Below are positions 34,739 to 46,768 of a stretch of DNA of 64,000 bases, in pieces. The notes beneath the pieces are model-generated. The model did no database searches and was not told the origin of the DNA. It worked only from the letters and a program-made list of their open reading frames with translations. The stretch lies in contig JAAXNY010000011.1 in the NCBI GenBank assembly GCA_013420905.1, positions 2,666,001 to 2,730,000 of the forward strand, written 5' to 3'. Both the position numbers and the translations under genes were made by a program. Source of the DNA: Collybia mongolica (lineage: Eukaryota > Basidiomycota > Agaricomycetes > Agaricales > Clitocybaceae). Positions within the stretch are counted from its first letter, which is position 1; every line of letters starts with the position of its first letter.

Positions 34739-37255
34739 TTTCGCGTGCTAGGGTCAGGAGATAGTCGTGAACTAACTAAGAAATATCTTATGAAAGGTTC
34801 TGGTTCGGGGCTATCCCGTCCTCGATAATCAATTGTTTTCTGCGGGGGACTGAGTGAGTGAATGAGGATCGGTATATTTATGAAGATACCATCAGGTCTT
34901 GGGGAGGGCTCGTCTCTCGATGGTATGGTCTATATGATTCATGGCGAGTGAGGCTGTAGTGGTCTGGTAGGGTGAAAGATTCGCTATGGGATGAAACGAC
35001 CAATGTGAAGGAGGGAAAGGTTTTTCTGGGCATGTTTCAAAGTTTTCGAAGGACAGTTAAGTGGAATTCCTCGGTAGACGAAGACTAGAAAGTAAAAAAG
35101 GAGCGTTGAGGGTGGTGGGAAGAAGGGTGTCCAAGGCACTAACTTGAGTCCCCGCGCCATTTAAAGGGTAGCGAAATAGAGAAGTCCGGGCACACGGCGA
35201 CGCAAAATCCACCCCAATTCATGCAAGAGTCGTAAACCCCGTTTTGAACTTCTGATTTCGGCGAAAACAGTCCAAATTTCTTCAAACTCATGGCGTATCC
35301 TTCAGCTGGAACTTGTATAATCCTTAAAATCGCCAAGAATGGTGCCGCCAGACATCAAGAAACGTGAGCCTTAAGCACCTTCGCCGATGACATGTAGATG
35401 GAAAACGAAGTTTGAACACTGCTCTCACTTGAACCAAATCCTAGGATTGCTTTTATACCAGAATTTTTTTCCATCGCTTGGTGCAGATTCTCTTAATTGG
35501 AAACATATTGCCCATGGGATACTGGATAGTTGTCGTCAAATCTATCTGACCCATGTCGGGAATCGTTCCTCTGACGATACTTCAAAGATTATTGCCTGGA
35601 TGGAATCATCTAGGACTACAAGGTCAGCAATATTGTATGGAACAGTTTATACGGGTCATGAAACACAGAAATCGGGGAGAGAATTAACCATTTGTAAAGC
35701 GGGCCTCAGGAGCACAAGAAATCACATTCGTTCGAGTTTTGCAGACATGAACAGTCCAGAACCACCGTTTAGAATATCATGCTTTCTATATAGGCCTCAT
35801 CCCATACCACAGCCATCGCAGGAATCATCAGCTCGACACCGTCCTTCGTGCTTGGATCATTTTTGACTCGCGTCACATGTGTCACATGTCACGACTCTCC
35901 GTCAAGTGAGTCGATGTCTATCACATATCGCAAACAAGTATCCTTGATGGCCACAATGCAGAACATGGAATGAACGGGGAATTCAGTGTGACCGTCCAAG
36001 ACCACCTCGTCAAGAAAAATGAAGACAGTATCCCTCCAGATCAAGAGTGTGCCGCAAGAGTTGTGGTTCTCAGCTGTCCGCGACAAGCCAAATGCTGAGA
36101 GAATCCTCTCGAAGTTGCCGACTATCGGTCGTTGTGATACAAGCCCGCCATAAAGTCCAAGAATATATCATGAAGTTCGACAACGGGAAGTGCTCACCTG
36201 AAGACCGTGGATTTAAAAGGGCAAAAATCGCCGTCTTCCATCGTTGATTTCAGCTGAATGTCTGATCCCTAAATTTACACGCTAGAAGAGACCAAGATCA
36301 ACTTGAACGCCGACCGTCCAAGAGCCAGGTATGGGTGGTGCGCAACGGCAGCCACGAGGCGTGCGTCAACCTGTGGTGTGATTTGGGATCATCCCCCATC
36401 CCCCGCCCCTTCTCCTGTCCAGTGTCTTCTTCAAGCAGCCTATAGGTTCATATGAGGAGTATGTACATCATGATATTGTGCGTCACGCCAGTGTTTTTCT
36501 TGAAAAGTTGGTGACCGTCCAGTGTGAAACAACATCAAGAAGAGACAAGTTTCAAGATTCGAAAGTCACGAGCATTGAACAAGACCAAAGAAAATATTTA
36601 AAGCAACGAAAACTCTGTGTTGACTGAGTTCTGAGGCCTAGTCTGATTTTTGCCCTATTCATTGTCGAGGAATAAGGGAAGACGGGTAACGTGGGTGACC
36701 CGCAAAACGTGGGGCAAATATTATTTGAAATGATACCCTATGGCCATTTTTCACCACCCACCCCACAACAATTATTTTATTCTTTGCTCTCGGGCTTGTT
36801 GGGCGCGACTCTTCGAGCGGTGTAGAATATGTAGCTCATGCTGGAGCTTCACTTTGACCTGTGCGTTGCTCTGCCCCTTTCACTCGGTTCACCTGTCCTG
36901 GCTCCTGATCTTCCTTTTTTTTTTTTTTATTGTACAGCACAATGCAAGAACGAATTATCCACGCAACCCGCTTCAAAAGGCTCGACCCCCCGTCTCATTT
37001 CCCTCATATCCGCCTCAAACGTGTTTGACGCATCCACGAACACGGCCAATCACCCCGCCGGCACTTGGCACAAGCAAAAAAAATTCGGACTTGATATCCT
37101 AGCTTTTCATAAAGTTAGATCCCATCGCCCACCCGCCACCTAATTTAATCACGATCTACCCGCAGTCCGTCTTCCATAATCGACGGGTACGACCCCCACT
37201 GACACAACTATCGGAAGCATGAAATATATCACAGCGGCGGGGGTCCACATCAGGA
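34739..37255. other. Gene-poor stretch
   Basis: No complete gene supported. Two minus-strand readings look protein-like but have no partners: 35139-35336 (GYAMSLKKFGLFSPKSEVQ then CMNWGGFCVAVCPDFSISLP) and 35889-36086 (DEVVLDGHTEFPVHSMFCIV). They may be exons or relics of unrecognised genes. Confidence 0.4.
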
Positions 37256-37990
37256 ATCGAACCACTCCTCTGAATCCGAGGCCACGCACTGTCCTTCGTC
37301 GTCCCAATCTCCACCCTTTTTGGATGTGATCGTGAACACTACCTTCTTGACCCAATCACTGTCAAACGGCCTGATGGCGAACAGCCGTTTCGTTATGCAT
37401 ACACCCTCCGTTATGGGCAGCATCCGTACCACGTTCAAGGGCTTATAATGAAAACATCACCAGGGATTCTGCTGTGGTCTCGTGCTTGAAGGACGGGACT
37501 ATTTCTGTATTTAAGGGGTTTGGATCATCAGCCGTGAGTTATCATATAGTATCACATAGAAATGGGACTCACTCACTCTAGGTTACCGGCAAACAGCCTA
37601 ATTTTGGAGGTCATGGATCCCTAATCATTTGAATACCTGGGGCGGTTGAGGCAGAGGCCATCTGCGTGGAAGATTAACAAGATCCGTGTCGTTTGCGATG
37701 ACCAGCCATGGACCGGTTCATCCAAATCTGGCGCAGGCTGGCCAGATGAAGTCAGCCCCGATACTCGAGGACCATTGCCTAAGATCGCCATGAGAGCTGC
37801 CCGATACCTGCGACACCATAAGCCTGCGTCCTGTCAGAGACCGAATGAAGAATACCTTCCCATCGTATCGTGAGCAAGGCGCCGTGAAGGCACCCCCGCC
37901 ATTTACCCCACATGGCGAACAGAGATCTTGCCAATTCCGAATCATGACCCGGAGACTCAAGAAGTTGAAAACATGGATTTTATGGAACAA
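37256..37990 (-). pseudogene. Decayed reading frame, family unknown
   Basis: A protein-like reading on the minus strand runs PRVSGLTSSGQPAPDLDEP, TRILLIFHADGLCLNRPRYS, an in-frame TAG, MTSKIRLFAGNLE, an apparent intron (GTGAGT...ATACAG), IVPSFKHETTAESL, a shift of frame, then PLNVVRMLPITEGVCITKRL and FDSDWVKKVVFTITSK. Composition and splice signals look like a real gene with one nonsense codon and one frameshift. No family recognised. Confidence 0.35.
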
Positions 37991-38565
37991 CACCTCGCCC
38001 CCTCTAAATTAAGCAGTGCCTCCATCAGTGTATCTAGTAGGCCCTAAAAGTCTCCCGTCGAGCCGTTTTTCAACACTACATAACCTTCTGCAACATCATC
38101 GTCGTTTATGTTCGCAATGAAATATTTCGCGCTGGCTTCCACAGCTGATCTGAGGCTCAATGAGCATCATAACACGATTATTAAATTAAACACATATCGA
38201 CCGTCCGGTAATTGCATCGAGCTCATCCTTCACATGGAACCTACAATTTGCTGTCAGGGTACTAAACTTGGGCTCGTCGCATCACCTACGAAAGCGGCAT
38301 TTAAGTCTTACTTCAGATGTCTGCGAAAGACTGATCAACAAAACTTACCTATCGGAATTTAAAAACTTGGAGGAAACGCACAGGGCCCGACATTACCATA
38401 CAAACCTCACATTCGATTTCGATGTTTTCGAATTGCGATTAAGGTGCTCATCAGTAGGCATTCCACAACCCGAGAAACCAATTGATTCCGCCCTGAGTCG
38501 GGATACATACACCGTACAGTTTCAACATATAAGAACGCATCACGACTTTATTTAAGCAATACTCA

Positions 38566-38672
38566 GAGCTTGTTCAGCTGCGCTGACCGGAACGGTCCGG
38601 ACGCTCGTCCGGTTTGTTGGACTGTTTGTCCTTGCATGTTCCCTTGTTGATCTTGCCGTCGGGATTTGAATT
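38566..38672 (+). repeat. Harbinger left terminal inverted repeat
   Basis: 107 bp starting GAGCTTGTTCAGCTG. It differs from the right repeat at four positions, and each is a CpG here and TpG or CpA in the other copy. Confidence 0.95.
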
Positions 38673-38840
38673 CCCTCCTGTGCAACAGTCGAGACTCGAG
38701 AGTTGTGCGCTCACGCCGTGATACTGCGCGCACACTGTTCCCTCATGGACGGGCAGTCCTTGAGAGAATGTGTTCGCCACATTCTCTCCCTCACATCTCT
38801 TGCTTATACTTTCACAACCATCCACACCATCCAATACGCC

Positions 38841-40517
38841 ATGCGAAACCATGACAATGACGACGACGACACCACAGAAAACCTTCCAGACAATCAATCA
38901 ACACACTATCCCACTACCTCCTCTTCTACACATCCCACCACAACCTCTTCTTCTACACATCCCACCACAACCACCACCACAACCACAACTGCAGGCAGTT
39001 CTGACAAAGCTGGCATCTGTTGGACTCGAGAGGAAACCAACACCCTCCTTACATATGTTGAAAGAAATTGCCCGCTTACGACCTCCAGCGGCCTCAGTTT
39101 GAAGCAGAAGAGCTTCAACAGGGCTTCTGTCATGATCAAGACGAGGGATGCAAAACAATGTCACTGCAAATGGGGTCAGGTACATGGATTTCTCATTGCT
39201 CGGTGCTTTACTAATTACTGATGATCTGTATAGATGTGCAAGACCTACTGGGCAGTCGCTTCGTGGGACAACAAGTCAGGTAGTGGATACCACAACGACT
39301 ATGGTGCCAATGTGCGGACTGAGAGTGAGAGACAGGTGTTCGAAGAGTGGTTGAAGACACCAGAGGTAAGCACGATGTTTACTACAATGGGAACACTACT
39401 GATTCGAGATTGTAAACAGCATGCACCTATGAAGCAGTACGCGACAACGCCATGGGAATTCTATTGCAAAATGCAAGCCTTCATGCCTGGTACACAGCCC
39501 CGAGGAACATACGCCTTCGTGCCTGGTGAGCCGTCCGGGGAATCCTCCTCACGGCTGCTCGGCGTCATCAACAACAAAGAAGATGGAGAAGAGGATTGTG
39601 TGGGACCACCACTTCATCCCCCTCCTAGTAACCCCCTCTTGTTGACTGACCCTTTTTCATCAACTAACCCCCTCTTGTTGATCAACCCCCTCTCGTCAAC
39701 CAACTCTTTCATGCCAACTGACCCGCTCTCATCGACTAACCCCTCTTCGATGGACATGCCGACTGTGAGTGCACTGGGCGCGTTGCCCTTTTTCGGCACC
39801 TCATCACGGGGAGCGCTGACTGTGTGCGGTTCGGACTCTGGTACTCCTGCTCCCTTGGGCGGCACGATGCCTCCCCCCTCCTCATCCATTGCCCCAACTG
39901 CCCACTGCCCCCCTTCTTCCCAGCCCAATGTATCCATGAGCTCGAGCCATGCTCCGAGCGATAGTGGCAGCCGCAAACGCAAGCATGATACATTAGTAAG
40001 CGGTGCAAACCCCCCTGCTTCCAAACAATCATCGAAGCCAAAGTCAAAGTCAAAGTCAAAGTCAAAGTCAAAGACTGAAGATTTCAATCCCGTCATCCTA
40101 ACCCAGTCACTGAATTCAACACTCAACCGCCTCACTGACATCATGAAGCAAACTATGGACAACACCGCTGGTACCATGTCCTCATTGTCATCCACTCCTT
40201 CCTCTTCACACATCATCCCTACAATATCCAGTTCCTTGTCAGGGTTGGCTGCACCTCCAGCCGATGTCCTCAATCACGCGATACAACTCATTACAACACA
40301 AACCAGTCTATTGGAGGACAAGTTGCTTGCGGCCTCTCTGTTTTTCACAGGGGCCTCGGAAGAAGCTGTCCGTGCTGCGAAGACCTTTATTGCGCTCCAA
40401 GCTGTTCCCCTTGTGCAGCACCAATTCCTCATTTGCCAACTTACGGAGGCTGCTCTTCTCCCGGGAAAAGGAAAAGCAAGGGCTGTGGAGGATGACGAGC
40501 AGCTGATGGTACTCTAG
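38841..40517 (+). CDS. Harbinger Myb/SANT-like DNA-binding protein
   Basis: Accessory protein that, in this superfamily, binds the transposon ends and assists the transposase. Exons 38841-39179, 39234-39365 and 39420-40517 give about 522 residues (the second intron is 54 nt, so its retention is also in frame). Thr/Ser-rich N-terminus, then a Myb/SANT-like trihelix: GICWTREETNTLLTYVER, ASVMIKTRDAKQCHCKW, TYWAVASWDNKSGSG. A long disordered middle carries a Lys-Ser repeat (KSKSKSKSKSK, from an AAGTCA tandem repeat at about 40038-40072) that may serve as a nuclear localisation patch. The C-terminus is helical. No disabling lesion seen. Confidence 0.8.
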
Positions 40518-40759
40518 CTCACGTTTTTTTTTTGCTGTGTTGCATTGGTTGCTACAGGCTGGACCTCATTGCTCAGATCGACATCTCTTGCTGTGTACGT
40601 GTCCGTTTTGATTGCCTCGATCTCAATTTTATCTGTGTTACCCTGAATCCCTTTTATATCACATAGTACTTGTATCGAATACTGTGTACTCAACTTGTAG
40701 GCCCGCTATGAAATTATATATTGTGCATGGTCACTATGTATTCAAAGACCTTCATCATC

Positions 40760-42121
40760 TCAGGTTTCGCTATCATCATCATCATCCTCATCCTCATCAT
40801 CACTGGCACTTGTCTCATTCTCTGCTTGCAAGTAATTTTTGTAACTCGCCCACATTTGGTTTGCAATATCCAGCCTGTGTAAATTCACAGCCGAGGCATC
40901 CTCATCTTCAGTAATGAAACCATCATCATCACCATCATCAGGCACAGAGAAACTGGATGTTGCTTCATGTGGATCTGAAGGTATTTCACCTTCATCAGTA
41001 TCAGTGCATTGGATGAAGTTCTGGAGAGCGCAGAGTGCGGCAGGAATACGAGCTTGAAATTCAAGGGGATAGCGAGGGGGAAGAAGAAGAATCCGGAAGC
41101 GTTGCTTGAGAACACCAAAAATACGTTCAACAACATTGCGTGCTTGTGCATGACAAAGGTTGAAAAGTTCCTTTGCATTTGCTGGACTGTCGGTGTATAT
41201 TAATATGATAAGTAATACACCAGCAAAGGCACATACCGGACACCTGCTGCACCCCACTCTTTAAGATGGTATTGAACACTGCGGAATGGAACAAGAAGTT
41301 CCTCACAGTGGGGAAATCCTGCATCTCCAAGATAGTAGTATCCTGCAGGGACTGTAAACCCTTTTGCCAATGCATCAGCCCAAACTCTGGCATCTGTCGC
41401 TGAACCTTCCCATCCTGTAAGGGCATAAGTGAAGAACATGTCAAAATCGCATATAAAAAGACAGTTCTGTGATAAAAAGCCTTTTTGATTGCGATAGACA
41501 CTTTGCAGTGCAGCTGGTGGGGAGAGATGAATATGACTGCCATCAATTGCCCCAAGGCATCCCTGGAAAAAGCCATAATTTGGGGTTGTCATGGATCCTG
41601 GAAGAGACAGGATCATCGGCAGATGAGCATTGAACATAGCAATCATAAAATGGTTGTGATGAGAAGATGATGGTCATTTTCTTGAAGTATCTTTATATAA
41701 TGATCAGATTATCATATGCTCGTAATTGTCATATAAATTACTTGGAAATAGTCGGATTTGCCCGTTGAAATCGCTCTCCAACATGACGGATAGATAGGCC
41801 AGTGACTGCAGTATAAAGAAAAATTGCGAGTTGTTCCTCAAGTGCAACATATCTCGTGTCGCCATGGCCCATCGACCGCAGCTCATCAATCAGAGCATGG
41901 AAAACCTCCTTATGGACTCCAAGTTCAGTACAAATGCATTCGCGATGCCCATTCAGCAACTCTTGAACCCAAGCATGGCCAGAGAGGATTGATGTGTGAT
42001 ATGGCTCCTTCATATGATAGCGAAAAATCAGGCGTATGAGTGTTGGTATAAGAAATGATAGTTGAATGGTGATTGTAGCAAGTATGGCTTGCAATAATGG
42101 CACTGTGTGGGGATTCATCAT
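40760..42121 (-). pseudogene. Harbinger DDE transposase (HARBI1-like) with a frameshift
   Basis: Exons 42121-41742, 41690 to 41237 and 41186-40760. The catalytic acidic residues are in GAIDGSHIHL, YYYLGDAGFPHCEELL and NVVERIFGVLKQRFRIL, the Asp-Asp-Glu triad of PIF/Harbinger transposases. The N-terminal part contains a helix-turn-helix-like block (YVALEEQLAIFLYTAVTGL). In exon 2 the reading KYFKKMTIIFSSQPF to RIHDNPKLW is correct for the family, but the catalytic block NYGFFQGCLGAIDGSH is in another frame. A net 2-base loss (or 1-base gain) lies near 41575-41585. The acidic tail (DDEDEDDDDDSET) is normal for the family. Confidence 0.85.
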
Positions 42122-42195
42122 AGCGATGATTAAAAGCCAATGCGACAATCAATAGATAACACTGAAACTTCAATGCAGTGCCCGATACGGATGCA

Positions 42196-42302
42196 AATTC
42201 AAATCCCGACGGCAAGATCAACAAGGGAACATGCAAGGACAAACAGTCCAACAAACCGGACGAGTGTCCGGACCATTCTGGTCAGCACAGCTGAACAAGC
42301 TC
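42196..42302 (-). repeat. Harbinger right terminal inverted repeat
   Basis: 107 bp, inverted match to 38566-38672 with four transitions. Confidence 0.95.
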
Positions 42303-42538
42303 TCAAGTCTAGCACAGCTAGTGATATTCCGGCCCGGCTTGGCCTGAAAGCCGGGGCTTTGGCCTGGCTTATTACTATTAGGACAAGGACCTGCAAGATA
42401 CTCAAGCCAGGCCGTTGAGGACGGCTTAGGCTCGGTCTTGGGACGGCTCAGGCCGGGGCTTATTGCACAAAAATAATACACTAGCCAAACTTTGACATTG
42501 TCATCATCATTACCCTGCATATCAAGATCACCAAACAC

Positions 42539-42553
42539 CACAGGTTCTGCATC
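42539..42553 (+). repeat. LINE target-site duplication, left copy
   Basis: CACAGGTTCTGCATC, identical to 48924-48938. It lies next to the LINE poly(A) end (a T run on the plus strand). Confidence 0.95.
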
Positions 42554-42897
42554 TTTTTTTTTTTTTTTTGTTCAACATTTTATATACCAACTGTACATAA
42601 TACATGTGCCGGTCACTACAAGTAGTAATTGGGAAAGGGGGGAGAGGGGGGCAGGAGACAAAGCGCTGCAGGGCTAGGGTGCTCGCCCGACCGGGGTCGG
42701 ACTAGTGAATGGAGCCAGAGCTCGTTGTACACAGGCCGGAAGGGCCAATCTACGTCAGGGGGTGGGCCCCCTGCTGCGGTGCTCCGCAGCAGGTGGTGGC
42801 TTCAAGTCCACTGATTATCCAGGTTCGCATGTTTGGGCAGGGAGCACCCTATAGCCATCACTTAGAACACTGAGTACCGCCCCTAGCCTGTTTAGGA

Positions 42898-45800
42898 CTA
42901 GGGAACATCGAATGCGAAAGTGTTTTCGTTCTCTGAGAGGAATTCAACCAGCCACGCATAGCGCAGCTGGCAGCTGGGCTTGTCTTCCTGTCTTTGTCGT
43001 GGACAGTCGAATAGGACATGTTGTACGGTTTCCAAGGGAGCACCGCACCTACAGGAGACAGATTCTTCCTTGAAGAATCGTGATCGGAACGCCCCAATTG
43101 GAGCATGTCCGGTGATGCATCGCACCAAGCGGGCAGTCAGAGCATGGCTGTGACCAGTCTTGCGCATCCACGGCCCATTGTTTACATGGGTCAGAGTGAG
43201 CGGGGTGTCCTTTTTCGCATAGAGCGTCAGGAAATTGGAGCCAATGTACTTCTTGGACTGGAAGAGAGACTTCCAGCCGTCAAGCATGCGTGTAACTGCT
43301 TCGCGTCGTGCAAAGTCAGCAGATATAACCGGCGCTCCACCTGCCTCAACACAAGTTGAGACGGCGCTGATGTGTGCCAGTTGGTGGTCTTCAATCTCTA
43401 CACCACTTGTAATATGGTGGAGGTGAATCTTGTGGATGGCGCGGAGCTGCAGCCAAGGCAGCAGCACATCGCACACTTTGAGGGCTGATGCTTGACCTGA
43501 GTGGTGCGACGCATCAAGGGAATGCCTGAGGGTGTTGATGGAGTCGGAGAAGATATGGATATCATGGATGTCCTCTAGTCCAATGTCAGCTGCATGTTGG
43601 GCGCCTTCCGCAATTGCTCGCAGCTCGGCATCATCAGACGTAGATAGGCCAGTGGCAAACCAGTCCTCATAAATCTCCATCGTGCCAGACGCGGTACACC
43701 GCGACTGACTGCATGGGAGGAGGGGGGGTGGATGCATCAGTGATAATGCAGATGCTCCATGGGGAATGAGAGGCCTCATCGACAGCGCTCTTCAGCGATG
43801 TGGTGCGGTCTTTCATGAATTCCTCGCAGTGATCACTGCCCTTAGGTGGGGGGGTGACAATGTTGTAGACAATGCGGCCAGGGAACAGGTCCTTGGGGCG
43901 CATGCCTGGTTGATTGAGTGGGTGGACAGGGTCCAGATCCAGGGAAGAGAGGCCAAGGTTAGACCAGGCCTCTACGATGGGCAATACTAGTTTACCGAGC
44001 CTACAGCTTGGGTTGCGGGCATTGAGGGTCTCAACAGAGAATTTGTGGTTCCCATCGATGAGGCGTCAAAAGGCGTGTGAGGCCTGGAGCGCACGGGAGC
44101 AGACATGACTCCTTTCCACCAGCTTTCTGACATGGAGGTGGATAGGGGGTATGCCTGCGAGGGTCTCGCCAGCCCTGTTTGGGGATGTCTTGAAGGCGCC
44201 AGTGATCCAAAGGCACGCTTGTCTTTGCATCTTCCGGAGGTTATCGAGAGGGCCTGCCATGCGGGCCCCTTCGTACATCCAAAGCCTGCTCCCATATGTA
44301 GCAATGGGAAGAACACAGGCTCAGTATAGCATTCGTTTGTGCTTGGGCCTAAGTCCACACACCGAGTTGCCCAGGGAGAGCATAGCCTTTACAGAGGTGA
44401 GGGCTTTGTTCGTGTATTGTTTGACGTGCTCTCTGAATGTGAGGGGACGGTCAAAGAAGAATCCAAGGTAGCGCCAAATGGTGCCAGGGCAGAGGGGGGT
44501 TGCCCCAGTATATGGGGCATAGCCAAGGTCGATGTCAGGGTTGATATCGCTGTGTTTTTGAGAGAAGTGGAATCCCTCTGACTTGCTGTGTTCAAGAACC
44601 AAACCCATAGCCTAGGTGAGCTCGAATACGACTTTGTAGGCCCCTTTGAGCTTAACAAGGTTCTGTTCGAATGTGTCCGACTGTGCTATAATGGTGCCAT
44701 CGTCCACATAGGAAATTAGTGAAGCTATGTGGACCCTCTGTTCGAATTCCTTGAGGAGGGGTGTGAGGCATAGGGCAGAGAGGATGGGGGACATGGCGGA
44801 GCCCTGTCCCAGACCCACGCTGGATGGGAAGAGCGGGGACACTTCGTTGTCCCACACGTATCTAGTATGACAATCAATGAGGTATGACCTGAAGAACGCA
44901 ACCACTTCTGGCACGAATCCCTGTCTCTCGAGGATGTGTAAGAGGACCTCGTGGTTTATGGATGGGAAGAACTGAGCTAGGTCAAAAGCAACGACGCTTG
45001 TCTTGAGTTTGGCACACCATCCTGAGTGGACAACATGTGTGAGAAAGCAGCCAGCATCCTCGGTGGAGTTCTGATGGACTCCTCCAAACTGATTGGGGTG
45101 AAGTACACCATGTTGAGCAGCTTCAAACTGCATCCTGGTGGACAACATTTTCTCTAGAAGTTTGCCCAGTGTGTTCAATAGAACTATTGGGCGAAACGAC
45201 TTGGGAGTGTCATATGATGGTTTACCTGGCTTGGGTATGACCACCGTAATGGATGCTTTAAACTTGGCAGGCCAATGGCCTGATGAGAGGCAAGCGTTTG
45301 CAAGCCACAAGAGTAGTTTGCTGCACAGGTCATCTTGGATGATCCATTCAAGGTGACGCCATGAGATGTGATCCGGCCCAGGGGCGGATCGATTTGAGGT
45401 GCCTGAAAGGGCATCCAACATCTCAGCAGCAGAGTAGGGGACCCACACCTGCGTTGTGGGTGAGGTCCAAGCGTTGCCCAGCTTGTCAAGGTCAATTGGC
45501 CTATCAATAGCTGAGTTGAAGGTGGAGTGCAATGCATTCCATAGCGACTCTGTGGTGCTGCATGGCACGCCTTGGTACGAGATAGCCTCGACTGGGGGTG
45601 TCTTGCGTGGGCCTACCCAGTCCATGAGATCCCATGGTCTGAGGTTAGTATTAGCAATTTCGTCGATGCGTTCGTCGAAGTGCTTTCGTTTTGCTCTATG
45701 CGTGGCGGCCTTGAAGGCCTTCCAGTCCTCTGGGAGATCAGAGCTCATGGCCTCAGACCTCATCCGGGCGCAGTCCGAGTCCCACCAAGACTTAGACCAG

Positions 45801-46723
45801 GCACAAGCCCAGTTAGTCTTAGCGTGATGGGACCATGCCGTTTCAAAGCCCTTAGCTATCGCCTGAGCAACTAGTTGAGTTTGTTCCACTGATGAGACGT
45901 CAGGGATTTGGATGAGCCTGAGAAGTGAGCACACTTCCGTGAGGAAAGCGGTCTCTTCTTTGGAGTCAATTTTGATTGACATCTTCCCTTCAGGGAACTC
46001 GACCCTAAGGGGGATGTCTAGGAGTAGAGGAAAGTGATCAGGTTCACCCTTATCACCTATCATCAGGTCGGCTGTGTAACCCCAGAATGCCGGAACAAAC
46101 ACAAGGTCAAGGACCGAGCCGCGCAGGGCCGAATTATATGGCTGATGTGTGACCCGCCCCGAGGGGGGGGCAATCCGCTCAAGGCTGAGGGCAGCCGCGC
46201 ACTCCATGAGCCTGTTGGCCATGGGGTGCTCATGATTGAGGGTAGCATCCCAATGCGCTGAGGGGCAATTAAAATCACCCCCCATATAGCTAACATCGGG
46301 GAACTCATCCAGGTGGTCTTCGAGGAATTGGACTGCTGATCCATTCTCATCTGAGTAGACATTCATCAAATGCACTGGGCCAAGGTGCCCTCAAACAGTG
46401 ATGAGCATGACGTCGCGGTGGTTAACGACGTCTGATCGGAGCTTAGGTTTCACCAAGCGGATAGCTTGGTTGACATAGGCCATGATGTGCGGCTGATCTT
46501 CGGCAGCGTCGAACCCTTTGGGGAACATGGGAATCCAGTCCGGGTGGACGGGGGGTCCCCTGATGGGGACCCTGTCTTTTTTGGTCAAGGAGGCTGTATA
46601 CCGTACAGTGGCCCATGGTGGCTCCTGCAGGAAGAGAATGTCAGTGACGTCCTTGCGGCGTTCTAACAGGTCAACTGTCCAGTGTCATTTGTGCCCAACA
46701 TTTTGGCAGTAGGTTCTGAGCAT
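42898..46723 (-). pseudogene. LINE ORF2: endonuclease, reverse transcriptase, RNase H
   Basis: About 1,275 codons from ATG at 46723. Endonuclease signals: LFLQEPPW, YMGGDFNCPSAHWD, EPDHFPLLLDI. Reverse transcriptase: AFDLAQFFPSINHEVLL, GLGQGSAMSPILSALCL and the active site ISYVDDGTII. A Cys/His region follows (RCGAPLETVQHVLFDC). RNase H: ICIITDAS, DDAELRAIAEG, IHIFSDSINT. In-frame stops at K*H (about 46688), V*G (about 46390), T*A (TAG, 44612), Y*A (44321) and F*R (about 44066), plus one frameshift inside RNase H near 43690. All five stops are explained by single C-to-T changes (CGA to TGA or CAG to TAG), which is inference. Confidence 0.88.
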
Positions 46724-46768
46724 ATTTACATTACAAGTTGTACTAGACATTAATCAAGTAACTTTTTG

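Larger units (their letters stand above)
38566..42302 (+). mobile_element. PIF/Harbinger DNA transposon
   Basis: 3,737-bp element bounded by 107-bp terminal inverted repeats and flanked by a 3-bp duplication, TCA (38563-38565 and 42303-42305). It has the two-gene layout typical of the superfamily: a Myb/SANT-like DNA-binding protein (plus) and a DDE transposase (minus), convergent, with 3' ends about 240 bp apart. The transposase gene carries an apparent frameshift. Confidence 0.93.

Noticed and set aside
37230..37300. tRNA-like B box (GGTTCGATTCC) on the minus strand
   Set aside because: No A box at the right distance and no acceptor stem pairing; the motif falls within a protein-like reading.
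42303..42320. Right boundary of the Harbinger element further right, inside the GC-rich repeat
   Set aside because: The 107-bp TIR match and the TCA duplication fix the end at 42302.
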